The notes under the pieces were generated by a model that did no database searches, was not told the origin of the DNA, and saw only the letters and a list, made by a program, of their open reading frames with translations. A stretch of 64,000 nucleotides of DNA from Bombyx mori. Its lineage: Eukaryota > Arthropoda > Insecta > Lepidoptera > Bombycidae. Position 1 is the first letter of the stretch, and every line of letters begins with the position of its first letter. A program made the translations under genes and the position numbers. The stretch is taken from NCBI RefSeq assembly GCF_030269925.1, contig NC_085123.1, positions 1,550,001 through 1,614,000 on the forward strand, written 5' to 3'. Positions 23,051 to 34,857 of this stretch are shown in pieces.

Positions 23051-23495
23051 TATACTGATATTATAAAGAGGAAAGATTTGTTTGTTAGTTTGTTTGTATT
23101 GAATAGGCTCCGAAACTACTGAACCGATTTGAAAAGTTCTTTCACTGTTTGGAAGCTACACTATTCCCGACTGACATATGCTATAATATTATTTGAAAAA
23201 AATTTGGGATCCTTACTAAAACTCCAATAATGTAACCCAAGGTGTAAAAAAATTACCTAACACATTATTTACATCGCGTGCCCTGCGAAAACTATTGATG
23301 ATAGAATAATATAATGTACTACGACTTTGTAGAACACATTATTATTTACAAAAAGTGTCGCGACAGCATATGTTATGCCGCCACTATTATAGTTATGCCA
23401 CAATAAGTGTTCTTTTATTTTAAAAAATAAAACAACGTCAAATATCGTTAAAATTTTTGTTAAAGACCCGAGCGAAGCTGGTGCGGGCCGCTAGT
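23051..23495 (+). mobile_element. Helitron-like element
   Basis: From tatactgatattataaagagg, with ctgaaccgatttgaaaag, to gagcgaagctggtgcgggccgctagt; ends in CTAGT as Helitrons do. The next element begins immediately. Confidence 0.65.
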
Positions 23496-24169
23496 CTGAA
23501 GAGTTTGTTTGTTTGGTTGAACGCGCTAATCTCCGGAACTATTACTCCAATTTGTCCGATTCTTTCAGTGTTAAATAGCCCATTTATTGAGGAAGGCTAT
23601 AGGCTATAATATAACGTCACGTTAAGACCAATACGAGCGGAGCACTAATAAAGAATATTTCAAAATCGGTTAAACTTTCGTTAAAATAATGTATGACAGA
23701 ATTGTTCCCCTTTAAATGTTCTATAAGCAATGCGACACTATATTTTAAGGTTGGCTCACTATAACCCTTTTTATATACCTTAAATGGCTCCTTATAATTC
23801 TATTTTTCAAAAACATTTTCACCCTCTACGTAAATGAAGTCGCGGGTAAAATTTAGCGTTATCCCGAAGTAACTACAGTTTTTACTGGTGGTAGGACCTC
23901 TTGTGAGTCCGCGCGGGTAGGTACCACCGCCCTGCCTATTTCTGCCGTGAAGCAGTAATGCGTTTCGGTTTGTGGGGCAGCCGTTGTAACTATACTTGAG
24001 ACCTTTAGAACTTATATTATAGATGGGTGGCGCATTTACGTTGTGGATGTATATGGGCTCCAGTAACCACTTAATACCAGGTGGGCTGTAAGCTCGTCCA
24101 CCCATCTAAGCAATAAAAATAAAATAAAAAAACTATTCCACGCGGACAAAGTCGCGAGCAAAAGGTAGT
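23496..24169 (+). mobile_element. Helitron-like element with nested SINE
   Basis: ctgaagagtttgtttgtttgg, ctattgaggaaggctatagg region, gtcgcgggtaaaatttagcg, [SINE 23885-24132], ttccacgcggacaaagtcgc. Sister of the 35293 copy. Confidence 0.68.
23885..24132 (+). repeat. Bm1-type SINE body inserted in a Helitron-like element
   Basis: Interrupts aagtaacta/ttccacgcgg, which is continuous in the sister element at 35293-35614. Confidence 0.87.
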
Positions 24170-24577
24170 CAAATATGTATAATATTGTTCTTAGTCTATG
24201 CATTTAGTTGGACACGTCCAATGTGGCTTTAAGATGGTGCTTCCATTACCTGTCCCTTCTATTTCTGCCGTCAAGTATCTATACGTTTTGTAAATGTAAG
24301 CTACAGTGCACTTTAAATTGAGATTGAATGTGTCTCTATGGATTCTGGTAACAATCATTAACTGTACGTTTAGGAAAAACTTCCAAAACGATAAATTACC
24401 AAATTTTGATCTTTTGAATTTTAGAAACTTGAGCAAACTGCAATTTTTTAATCTATTGAGTTTGAAAAAAAAAACTAAAATGTATGTGGGAAACGGAACG
24501 TTTAGAGTGAAAGGGACAAATGTATGGGGAAGAAAGGGACGGAGGAGAGATGATTAAGATGGCGATCGGATATTGTT

Positions 24578-24690
24578 ACTGCTGCTTGAGATACAGGTTT
24601 TATCACCTAGTTCAAGCACAGATGCACATTATGCTTGTATTTCTACTTCTATATTAGTAATAAATAAACAAATAAATAAAATAAATAAAT
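24578..24690 (-). repeat. Inverted copy of the repeat at 9127-9230
   Basis: gcttgagatacaggttttatcacc and tatttctacttctata match the reverse complement, followed by (aaat)n. Confidence 0.6.
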
Positions 24691-25054
24691 TAATTTAAAA
24701 AGTGAAAAAAAAAAGTGAACATTTTACGAGGTGTGTTATTATATTAAATGTTACTTTTCCGAAAAGAACTGTTATTTACTTTGAGCTAAGCCCACATCTA
24801 CCATCTAAATTCTTCTAGAACTTCATAATGCAATTGCCGTTACTCAATCTAAATTCAAGAAGTAATCTCGTAACTTTAATAGACAAGCCGAAAATAATTA
24901 ATTACACGACAACAGAGCGAAGGCAGCCATCTGTTCCGAGTGGAGAGTCGTAACAAACAAACATTCCAAACGTAAATATTTGTTTGAGAACATCTTTGAT
25001 CGTGGAGGTTTGTTGTTGTGTGGGCAAGAAAATTAACTTACATATTACTGGATA

Positions 25055-25380
25055 GAATGGATAGAATACGGAATGAATATGTTAGAGGAAGTCTGAAAGT
25101 GGCACCTGTGACAGAGAAGTTGAGAAACGCGCGTTTGGGATGTTATGGACATGTGATGAGACGAAATGACAGTGAGTTTTAACTATGAATTTGGAAGTCT
25201 TTAGAGGTATTTCTCCTAGACTTAAGAAAAAATGGATGGTTCATCTGAAAAATTCGAAAGATTGCGTGTGAATGAAGAAATGGTATATGATAGAGGAGTA
25301 TGGAAAGAGAAAACATATTGCGGCGACCCCAAGTGACTGGGAGAAGATTGGAGAATGATATTGCTGAATGGATGACGGTA
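25055..25380 (+). mobile_element. Decayed RTE-type LINE 3' end
   Basis: The same family as the copy at 14676, with gatagaatacggaatgaat, gacatgtgatgagacg and cgaccccaagtgactgggag blocks, but an early stop and several small deletions. It is an older insertion. Confidence 0.75.
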
Positions 25381-25465
25381 TAATGTTTTATTTTCCTTAG
25401 ACACGTGAATGACCTCAACTGTATACTATTTCGAAGTCTACATAATTATATCACAGCGTAAGCTT

Positions 25466-25562
25466 TTTCAATTGCCTTTGTAGGCAGACATACGGCCTAT
25501 CTGATGATAAGTGTTTACCGTCGCATGGACGTCAGCAAAGCCAGGGTCACAGCTGAGTCGCT
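25466..25562 (-). repeat. Decayed Jockey-like LINE tail
   Basis: Minus-strand copy with several small deletions, followed by a decayed SINE body (to about 25640). Confidence 0.6.
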
Positions 25563-25877
25563 GTTGGTGACGTCACCCACCTTGAGACATGATGTTTAAG
25601 TCTCAGTTGTATAGTACAGCAGAAATAAGCTTGACTAGGCTACCACTAAGCTCTGGTTTGTGATAGTGCGCTTGTATAATGGTATATCTTAGTCGTATTT
25701 ACGACACCCACGGGAAGATGCAGGGTAGTGTTATCCCAGACACCGCACAGCTAAAATTGTACTCGCGGGTATTATACAGGCGTTGGAGGAATCTCATTAC
25801 AAGCTTCAGCACTTACGAATATTTTGTTAGGTTTTTTGTTACACTAGTGTTTTACATAAAAGCGGATCGTGAAAGCG

Positions 25878-26121
25878 TTTTTTTTATTGCTTAGATGAGT
25901 GAACGATCTCACAGGCCACCTGGTGTTAAGTGGTTACTGGAGCCCATAGACATCTACAACGTAAATACGCCACCCACCTTGAGATATAAGTTTTAAGATC
26001 TCAAGTATAGTTACAACGGCTGCTTCACCCTTCAAGCCGAAACGCATTACTGCTTCACGGCAGAAACAGGCGGGGTGGTGGTATCTACTCCCGCGGACTC
26101 GCAAGAGGTCCTACCACCAGT
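25878..26121 (-). repeat. Bm1-type SINE body
   Basis: Minus-strand body-only copy. Confidence 0.85.
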
Positions 26122-26194
26122 AAAAACTTACTTACTACTCCCCGTGAAAAATGTTCTATTTATATATTTTATACGCTTAGAGGAGTGCGATTAA

Positions 26195-26715
26195 AAAAAC
26201 AATCTATCCATTACATTTCTTAGATAATGTGCAGCCATTACAAAAGGTATATCATCATCAGTCTGTATCTCTCCACTGCTGGATGTAGACCTCTCCCATA
26301 GTCCGCCACAATTAACGATCCTCCGCCTTCCACATCCAATCTTTCCCACCATATCACCGCAAGTCATCGGTCCAACGGGCAAGGGGACGCCCAACGCTGC
26401 GCTTATCGGCACGTGGTCTCCAGTCCAAAGCGCGTCTGCTCCAACGTCCATCAGTTCTGAGACACGTATGTCCGGCCCATTGCCATTTCAGCTTGCTAAT
26501 CTTTAGGGCTATGTCGGTTACTTTGGTTCTTTGACGGATTTCATGATTTTTGACTCGATCTATCAAAGAAACTCCGAGCATACATCTTTCCACAGCACGC
26601 TGAGCGACTTTGAACTTGCGGACCAGACCTACGGTCAATGTCCACGTTTCAGCGCCATATGTCATGACCGGACGCACGCAAAGGTATATGTGAAATGTAG
26701 TGAAATGTAAACACA
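26195..26715 (-). mobile_element. LINE C-terminal remnant (WTDDL family)
   Basis: Minus-strand translation gives MTYGAETWTL, RKFKVAQRAVERCMLGVSLI, RTKVTDIA, KLKWQWAGH, RTDGRWSRRALDWRP and SVGRPLARWTDD, a common reverse-transcriptase C-terminus of moth LINEs. A frameshift separates it from the final segment. It ends in a cat-rich tail. Confidence 0.78.
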
Positions 26716-26984
26716 CAGTGAGAGTTATGAATTTTCAAAATTCATAAAACTGTAATTTTAGAGGTGGTTTTTTTATTTTTTAAAACACGATTCTTAATAA
26801 TCTAATTTCTAATGCGAACGTAAACAAAACGAATAAAGCTGATCCGCATTAAGTCTTTGTTTTATTCACAGAACGTATTCCTTTAAAAAAATACTCCGAG
26901 GAAAAATGTAAAGATTAACTTAAACAAGAAACGACAGATAATTATTTGTTGTTGATGAAAACAAAAACTTTTTTGTATTCCAGA

Positions 26985-27255
26985 AGAATATGGAATTTGG
27001 ACAAAGAAAAATTATGTCCAATATGTTTCCTCTTTTTTTTTATAAAAATAATAGTTATAAGCTGCAAGTCTACCACGTCGGAAATAGATGCTTCAACCTT
27101 TACGCACCAGGTCCAAGATCCCGCGGTAGGCCTAAGAAACGCTGGCTGGATATGGAGAACAATAACATCATCCAGAAGGATGCCGAAGACCGGGAAAAGT
27201 GGAGGAGTTTCAGTAGGGAAGCGGACCCTGGCACTGGACCGGGAAAACGCTAGGA
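26985..27255 (+). mobile_element. LINE C-terminal remnant (GRPKKRW)
   Basis: A plus-strand frame from 26990 contains RSRGRPKKRWLDMENN and DAEDREKWRSFSREADPG, the reverse-transcriptase C-terminal pattern GRPKKRW...DR..W. The stop is at 27251-27253. It continues into the 27260-27490 repeat, probably its own 3' UTR. Confidence 0.7.
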
Positions 27256-27490
27256 AGAAGAAGAAGGATGGACGATTTCTTTGTGGTCCAGCGATCTTTC
27301 CCGCATCATCTAAACAGGTGGGCGAGCAGCCCGGTGGTGTGGGATATGCTAACAGTTGCCCGAGCGCCTTGAGAGATGACCTAACAGCACAAGGACAGCT
27401 GTTTGGCCAATGCACCTACTACCGGATCGAGATCACGCCCCGCTGAGAAGACCCGGCGAGAAACTCAGTGGGTTGATGCTATGGGCTAGT
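27256..27490 (+). repeat. LINE 3' UTR-type repeat with gatc-cggcgag block
   Basis: Shares caggtgggcgagcag, gctaacagttgcccgagcgcc and gagaagacccggcgagaaac with the region 40925-41285. It follows directly after a LINE C-terminus, so it is probably the 3' UTR of that element. Confidence 0.6.
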
Positions 27491-27589
27491 TTCAACGTCT
27501 GGCGTTTACGACGAGTACGGTGACTTGAATTTTGGATGCCGCTACCAGGAGCGCGCAATGTGTTTGTTTTAAGAACATTAATAGGTCGA

Positions 27590-27760
27590 CCTCACGTTTC
27601 CCGGGTGCTATGACATGTCCTTCTTCAAACGAGACTTATAGAGAGTACTCAATGGTAACTTGACTGTGCCACTGGGGTTGCTGACATCCTTGAGCGACAG
27701 TAACCACTTACCATCAGGTGGGCCGCGTACTCGTCTGCCTTAAAAAATAATAATAAAAAT
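27590..27760 (+). repeat. Jockey-like LINE tail with C-terminal codons
   Basis: Begins in the F-P-x-R-Y-D-M-S-F-F-K-R codons of the reverse transcriptase and ends in an A-rich (aat)n tail. Confidence 0.75.
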
Positions 27761-30320
27761 AAAGTTACGCGACATTAGATATAGGCGATAAATTACGCGA
27801 AAATAAAGGCGATTTTTATAGAAATTTTGCTTATTACTCTATCATTATTCATGTTCATATAAAATCCATGATGAAAATGCTGTCCGTGTCCGTATAGAAA
27901 TGGCCACAGAGTCCACCACCTTATTTCATCAGGCGAAGTCCCAATAAAGTTTGCATCAAAGACTTTCCACTCTTTACATCCGAATGTATTGGCTTCGCAG
28001 AAGAAATTTTGTATTGTGTTGTGTAAAGTTATAAATACCTAAGTAATAGTTTAAAAAACTAAAAAAAACACGCTGTTATTCTTTACTATGCTAGTTAGTC
28101 GAAATGAGAATAGAAAATAGCTTTCAATCTGGTTAGATCTTTCTATGGAGATCTAATCTTAGGTTAGCTCGTTTATCATAAATTTATAAATCTATTAATT
28201 TTAAAATAAGAATTAAGTTATTAGCAATGTCAATCAGAATGTAAAGTTTATAGAGGGGCAATCTTACTTAAAAAAATATAAAATACTTTCCAAAAACATA
28301 CCTTATTTATGTCACTTCTTGAATTCGGTGATAGATTCTTGCGACTTCCGTACAGTTACTGATTTTCAATTCACCTAAAAAAGACAAACATTATCAGTTT
28401 TTTTTGTTTGTTTAACAGAAGTTTTTTGCCGTTGAATACAGATGAGTATTCATCTGATGGTGAGTGGTAACCGTTACTTATCGTAAAGGTCGTTTAGTTT
28501 AAAATATATTATTATGATAAATGGAAACAATGGGCCTAATTAACTTAAAGACAGCATTCAATTTTCTTCAAATTCACAGGTGGTCTATGTAAAACTAGAA
28601 GAGACTCACACTCGCTTTCTATCTCGCTCGCACGATTTTAATAAAATTAACTAAATTAAATTAAAATAGACTAAAAGCAATCATGCTTGGCGTGTCCCAT
28701 AGTAATAGCCCAACCCGTTTTCCTAAATTTTTGTAGTCCTGCCATTGACTATGGCAGTTGCTGGCCAGGAGTTTTTTTAAACTGAATATGAATTTTAAGA
28801 CTAGCTTACCTCGACTGTCAATGTCACGTAGGCATTCCGAATTGAATTCCAGACTCCGAATTTTTTTTTTTTCATTAAAAACTGAGGACACGAATTAACA
28901 TACAGCCACACAACAACAAGTTGACGATAACCTATTTACGTGATCGCGTGACGAGTGACGATGCGGCCCGTATAATTTAATTAAGCCTAATTTGATTAGT
29001 CCGCTAAGCTACCGTCTGGAATGTTAAGTCGGAATACTAGTTTTTACCCGTGACTTGCTTTTTTATTTACATTATTCTGCCGGAGTTTGGTTTAAATATC
29101 AACAATTTTCCAGCGTTAATTTATAACATTAAAAAAAAATTGTTCTTTTTTGTTTGCTCGATTTTTTTATATCAATTATTCATCTTCTATCTTCGGTGAA
29201 TATGTATACAAACGTCAAATTATAGAATATTTACATGGATTGTATTTATTTATATGTATTTTAACTCTGAAACTTCGAAGAGGTCGTGGTAACTGCTATT
29301 GCCACAATCGGTCGCTCTTGAGATAAACTGTGGTAGAAAAGCTGTGGTAGTACACATGGTAAGAGAATAAGAGACCTTCGGATGTTGCCTTTAGGATTAC
29401 CTAAGCACAAGGATTTACCAAAACCCTCACCACTACAATCCAAATCGATGTGAGGCAGATACTGTTTTTATCTAGGACTCGATTTTTTTTTCTTTATTTT
29501 TTTTTTAGATTACATATGATGTTGTTGTGAGTATACGTAGTTATAGTAGTAATCTATGGGTTCTGGTGGCTAGGCATGCTATCAGCTCGTTTGACATCAT
29601 CAGCAATTTATAACACATCATTAAATATATATTTCTTGAAAATTAACGACTACAGCCTGCTATCGATATTAATTTTATGACATGTTGGAAAAAATCAATA
29701 TTTAAATCAACATTGTTCCAAATCCTTTTTCAAATTGTTTTATTTAACAATATAATTATTCACAATCACAACGCACGTTCACCTTGGAAAAAAAACCGCA
29801 CAATTCTTCCAGAAAAAAATATTGGGAACAACGCTTAAAATCCCGCCACAATTTGACATTTACAAAGAGCACAGATTATCAAACTAAACGAACTGAGTGA
29901 GCAGATTAGTTATTTCTCGTACCGTATAGCCGTGTAGCTCTGTGGACAGCTCTAAGTTGAGTGCTAGAACCAGTACAGGCAGGCCTACCGCCTCTACGCT
30001 CTAATTGTCTAAGAATGTGTCATGCAACATTTTAGACCGTCGCTAATATTACATATCGGCATGTTTGTTTGATTTCAATTAAAATTTGTATATGCGTGTC
30101 TGTGGATCGTGTGAAGCTAGAAAGAATTTTAATCAGTAATGCGCAATGACTTGCTTGACTTACTTTACCTGCGGAATGCCACATCCTAAGCGCACACGGG
30201 TAGGTGCTGTAGCCTTATTTATTTCTGTGACAGTCAGTGTTCAGCGTAATAAAAAAGGGTGGATTTTATCAAAATAATAGTATATCTGTTTTAAACACTA
30301 AATAAACACGCTTAATTAAA
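27761..30320. other. Mostly unique AT-rich sequence
   Basis: 2.5 kb with only a tiny LINE-tail remnant near 28440-28480 and short meaningless frames. Confidence 0.55.
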
Positions 30321-30764
30321 GTCGTTGTTGTCTAAAGGATAAGACGTCCGGTGCATTCGTATCTAACGATTCACCGGTGTTTGAGTCCCGCAGGCGGGTA
30401 CCAATTTTTCTAATTAAGTACGTACTTAACACATGCTCACGATTGACTTCCACGGTGAAGGAAATAACATCGTGTAATAAAAATCAAACTTGCAAAATTA
30501 TAACTTGCTTAATTACTGGTGGTAGGACGTCTTATGAGTCCGTACGGGTAGGTACCACCGCCTTGCCTATTTCTGCCGTGAAGCAGTAATTCAGTTAGAA
30601 GGGCGAGGCAGCCGTTGTACTATTAAAAATGAGAGCCTTACAATTAATATCTAAAGGTGGATGGCGCATTAACGTTGTAGATGTCTATGGGCTCCGGTAA
30701 CCACTTAATACCAGGTGGGCTATGAGCTCGTCCAACCATTTAAGCAATAAAAATAGAAATAAAA
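30321..30764 (+). mobile_element. Full-length Bm1-type SINE
   Basis: Head from gtcgttgttgtctaaagg, B-box region ggtgtttgagtcccgc, full body, A-rich tail. Confidence 0.85.
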
Positions 30765-30844
30765 TTAGCAAAAGGAAGTACCAATTAATTATCTTTTTTT
30801 ATGCTGTAGATGATGATCAGAATATTAGAGCGAAGTTATGAAGC

Positions 30845-30955
30845 TTTTTTTTTTGCCCTTGTAGGCAGAGGAGCATACGGCCCACCTGATGGTGAGTGGT
30901 TACCGTCGCTCATGGACTTCAGCAATTCCAGGGGCAGAGCCAAGCCGCTGCCTAC
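30845..30955 (-). repeat. Jockey-like LINE tail
   Basis: Near-consensus minus-strand copy; its 5' border abuts a short (attat)n run at 30956-30980. Confidence 0.78.
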
Positions 30956-31411
30956 ATTATATTATATTATATTATATTAGGGTCTTTGATGCGTCCGCAA
31001 TTTTTCTGCTTAATCGGACGTCTTGAAGTGGAAGAAATTGACAGTCAAAGATTCCGCTACTTACAAACAAAGCTAAATACAATAAATACCATTCTAATTA
31101 AAGTGTGTTAAAGGCATTATTGTACACACCCAAAATACTATAAATTCTTAACCAAAATAAATAGCTATTTGATTTAGCTTTCATAGAAATTAAATTTTCA
31201 TTGAATATTTCCATTTAATTATCACATACGGTTCAATGCGGACCAAACGCACGCACACAAACAAGCATCGAACACACACAAACATAGCGCGTTGTGTATC
31301 TATATCCGCATCTATATAAGTGAATGCATATTGACCGTTTAATACCATCAGTCGAAGCACTATACTTGTTTCCATTGTAATACGTTATAGTATAATTTAT
31401 TAACAGCATAA

Positions 31412-31660
31412 ATACATATCGACGCTTGAAAGGCAAACGTGACTAAGCGACAATGCGTGAACTTTACAGTATACTAATTTAAAGTTGAAATACCTGAAAA
31501 AAATTTCTATTTTAACGAATCTAACTGTAGGATTGAAATGATTTTAATTGACCTAGAAATATTTTTTTTTTGCACATCGAATATGGTTATTGCCTATCAT
31601 TTATGTATAAAGCAGTTATTGTCGCTTAGTCACGTTTGCCTTTCAAGCGTCGATATGTAT
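31412..31660. mobile_element. Foldback element with 42-bp perfect arms
   Basis: 31412-31453 and 31619-31660 are perfect reverse complements (arm core aagcgtcgatatgtat / atacatatcgacgctt) around a loop of about 165 bases. It could be a short DNA-transposon derivative. Confidence 0.7.
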
Positions 31661-31756
31661 GTTTGAAAGTTGTTAGGGAAATTTATTTCTAGGAGCTTGG
31701 AATACAGCAGGGCAAGATAAAATAGAAGCTGTGATGCTGCGATCTTTGGCACGACA

Positions 31757-32219
31757 TAACTAACTAACGGATAAGACGCCCGGTGCATTCGTGTTGAGCG
31801 ATGCACCCGTGTTCGAATCTCAGGCGGGTACCAATTTTTCTAATGAAATACGTACTCAACAAATGTTCACGATTTATTTCTACGGTGTAGGAATAATAAA
31901 ATCGTGTAATAAAGGCATAATAAATAACATTGTGTAATAAAAATGAAACCCGCAAAATTATAATTTTCGTAACTACTGGTGGTAGGACCTCTTGTGAGTC
32001 TGCGTAGGTGGGTACCACCACCCTGCCTATTTCTGCCGTGAAGCAGTAATGCGTTTCGGTTTGAAGGATAGGACAGCCGTTATAACCATACTTGAGACCT
32101 TAGAACTTATATCTCAAGGTGGGTGGCGCATTTAGGTTGTGGATGTCTGTGGGCTCCAGTAACCACTTAACACCAGGTGGGCTGTGAGCTCGTCCACCCA
32201 TCTAAGCAATAAAAAAAAA
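31757..32219 (+). mobile_element. Full-length Bm1-type SINE with internal duplication
   Basis: Head with ctaacggataagacgccc and gtgttcgaatctcagg. The short segment before the body (taataaaat...gtgtaataaa) is partly duplicated, making it about 20 bases longer than its sisters. Confidence 0.82.
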
Positions 32220-32239
32220 TATACATTTTGTATATTTAT

Positions 32240-32517
32240 AACTAGTTTTGCTTTGCCGGCGACTCCGACCGCGTGGAATAATTACTTTGGCATACCGCTG
32301 AATTTTACCCCCCACTTCATTTACGTAGAAAGTGAAAATATTTTGAAACATTATTTATTGGTGAGCCACTTGTATTGGTCTTAGCGTGATATAGCCTATA
32401 GCCTTCCTCGATAAATGGGCTATCAAACACTGAAAGATTTTTTCAAATCGGACCAGTAGTTCGTGAGATTAGCGCGTTCAAACAAACTCTTCAGCTTTAT
32501 AATATTAGTATAGATTT
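32240..32517 (-). mobile_element. Helitron-like element
   Basis: Minus-strand sister of the 35293 element, from tctatactaatattataaag (at 32517) to the CTAGT-type end at 32240. Confidence 0.68.
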
Positions 32518-32989
32518 CAGTAAATTGCCACTTTTTCTGTGTCGGCATCAATAATCTTACTTTCTTGCTTACCAGGACCAATATAAGGCAATAGAATAAT
32601 AATAATTCACGACCCTCGAATTCACGTAACGATCTGAAAAATCGTGATAGCAACAATGGAAACATGCCATACCCTATGCAAAATGCATTTGTATACATAG
32701 ATCTAGGGTTTATGCCACTCATATTCTAGTCGCGTGATTGCGTCCACAGGTTCGATTGTCTATTGAATTGTGGTGTGGTGTTTCTATGTATTTTTAAGCA
32801 ATGTTTTTTAGACTCATCTAGTATGCGGTTGCTGCAGAATTTATTCGTCTGAATATCGTCAGAAAACATTGAAAAATCGTCACTGCCATCGATTAGGTGG
32901 AACACGAATTGGACTGCAATGAATAATAATAATAATAAATAACTGAGACCAAATCATACTTGTTTATCCGGCCATACTTATATACGACA

Positions 32990-33208
32990 AGTGGAACTCG
33001 CCCCGCTTCGCTGCCCATTTAAAATTAACATTGTTATTTATTGTCATTATTATTAGGGAGTCCAACACTCATATAGATATTAGCCTATTCATTAAGCACA
33101 TGTATTTTCTACACGGATACCAAGTTTCAAGTCAATCGGATGCATGGTTCAGTAGTTATAACGGAACATCCGTAAAAACCACTGTAGATTTGTATATTAG
33201 TATAGATT
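32990..33208 (-). mobile_element. Helitron-like element, internally deleted
   Basis: Minus-strand copy of the family at 22323-22740 with no R1 insertion. Confidence 0.62.
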
Positions 33209-33243
33209 AAATATATAGGTACATACCGAGGAGCGAAATGCTA

Positions 33244-33489
33244 TTTTTTTTTTATTGCTTTGATGGGTGCATGAGCTCACAGCCCACCTGGTGTTAAGTG
33301 GTTACTGGAGCCCATAGACATCTACAACGTAAATGCGCCACCCACCTTGAGATATAAGTTCTAAGGTCTCAAGTATAGTTACAACGGCTGCCTCACCCTT
33401 CAAACCGAAACGCATTACTGCTTCACGGCAGAAATAGACAGGGCGGTGGTACCCACCCGCGCGGACTCACAAGAGGTCCTACCACCAGT
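33244..33489 (-). repeat. Bm1-type SINE body
   Basis: Near-consensus minus-strand body-only copy. Confidence 0.87.
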
Positions 33490-33740
33490 AAAACTTTGGT
33501 TCAAGCGACATTTCGCTACGTGACATTTATCTTTGTGATTAAAGGTGCGTTTTATTTGGTTTTAGCATCAACAATTTAATGTTTTTCATTGAACTTCAAT
33601 TAAGCTTATTCCATTCAAATATCTGAAGAAGTTGTTTTGTTGTTGTTATATTTTTTTCAAATTGTAAACTTTAAATGTTTCTCCTGTAGAGTTGCAAAGG
33701 TGTCGCTTAAAACAAATAGTCTTTCATCTGTCATTATATA

Positions 33741-34093
33741 GATAGTAAGCATTCAGACAAAGAACACCATTAACGGTGCTTTTAGGTACCTCAAGCACCG
33801 GTCACCGTCCTCGTCGAACCCGTCGCTTGCGACGAAGGGCTCGACGAGTAAATTAACCCACAGACACAGCGCATTGAGTTTCTCGCCGGATCTTCTCAGT
33901 GGGTCGCGTTTCCGATCCGGTGGTAGATTCTGCGAAGCACTGCTCTTGCTAGGGCCAGTGTTAGCAACACTCCAGATTTGAGCCCCGTGAGCTTATCTAC
34001 TAGCTCGGTGAATCTAGAATAACCCCTCGAAGTTACTAGAACAGGTAGGAAAAATAAACAAAGAACATACATTCACAACACAAATGTTTTTTT
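33741..34093 (-). mobile_element. Second tRNA-derived SINE, copy lacking the head
   Basis: About 350 bases closely matching the body of the 34337 copy, with the same 3' boundary (gatagtaagcat). The tRNA-like head is absent. Confidence 0.7.
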
Positions 34094-34326
34094 GCTGGTG
34101 GTAGGACCTCTTGTGAGTCCGCGCGGGTAGGTACCACCGCCCTGCCTATATCTGCCGTGAAGCAGTAATGCGTTTCGGTTTGAAGGGTGGGGCAGTTGTT
34201 GTAACTATACTGAGACCTTAGAACTCATATCTTAAGGTGGGTGGCGCATTTACGTTGTCGATGTCTATGGGCTCCAGTAACCACTTAACACCAGGTGGGC
34301 TGTGAGCTCGTCCACTCATCTAAGAT
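34094..34326 (+). repeat. Bm1-type SINE body between two copies of another SINE
   Basis: Body-only copy without a clear A-tail; it separates the two copies of the second SINE family. Confidence 0.83.
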
Positions 34327-34336
34327 AAGTAAGTAA

Positions 34337-34857
34337 GATAGTAAGCATCCAGACAAAGAACTCCATTAACGGTGCTTTTAGGTACCTCAAGCACCGGTCA
34401 CCGTCCCCGCCGAACCCGTCGCTTGCGACGAAGGGCTCGACGAGTAAATTAACCCACAGACCCAGCCCACTGAGTTACTCGACGGATCTTCTCAGTGGGT
34501 CGCGTTTCCGATCTGGTGGTAGATTCTGCGAAGCACTGCTCTTACTAGGGCCAGTGTTAGCAACACTACCGGTTTGAGCCCCGTGAATCTAGAATAACGG
34601 TAGGCAGCGGCTTGGCTCTGCCCCTGGCATTGCTGACGTCCATGAGCGACGGTTACCACTTACCATCAGGTGGGCCGTATGCTCGTCGGCCTGCTCGGGC
34701 AATAAAAAAAATCCCTCGAGGTTACTAGAAGAGGTAAGAAAAAAAAACAAAGAACATATATTCACAACGCAAATGTTTGCCCGATGTGGGAATCGAACCC
34801 ACGACCCTCGGAGCAACAGTCAGGAGCGTTAACTACTGCACCATGGAGTCAGTCGAA
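34337..34857 (-). mobile_element. Second tRNA-derived SINE, complete copy with nested LINE tail
   Basis: On the minus strand it starts with a tRNA-like head (A-box-like ggtgcagtagttaacgc, B-box-like gggttcgattcccac), runs through gcaaacatttgcgttgtg and a body with gagaagatccg and ctcgtcgagcccttcgtcg, and ends in a (ttac)n-type tail at 34325-34337. A LINE tail is nested at 34599-34711. I do not know its published name. Confidence 0.7.
34599..34711 (+). repeat. Jockey-like LINE tail inside a SINE copy
   Basis: Interrupts a copy of the second tRNA-derived SINE exactly between aataac and ccctcgagg, which are adjacent in the sister copy at 33741-34093. Confidence 0.85.

Noticed and set aside
23800..24105. 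101-codon minus-strand frame
   Set aside because: It is antisense to a SINE inside a Helitron-like element. Similar frames (MGRRAHSPPG-like) recur over most SINE copies.
26942..27446. Overlapping frames of 157 and 166 codons on both strands
   Set aside because: They run across a LINE C-terminus and its 3' UTR-type repeat; only the 26990-27253 frame resembles protein.
30956..30980. Short (attat)n run, considered as a CRISPR-like or regulatory array
   Set aside because: A five-base simple repeat at the edge of a LINE tail; there is no repeat-spacer structure anywhere in the window.
34780..34857. tRNA-like sequence on the minus strand
   Set aside because: It is joined to the body of a repeated SINE family, so it is read as the SINE head.
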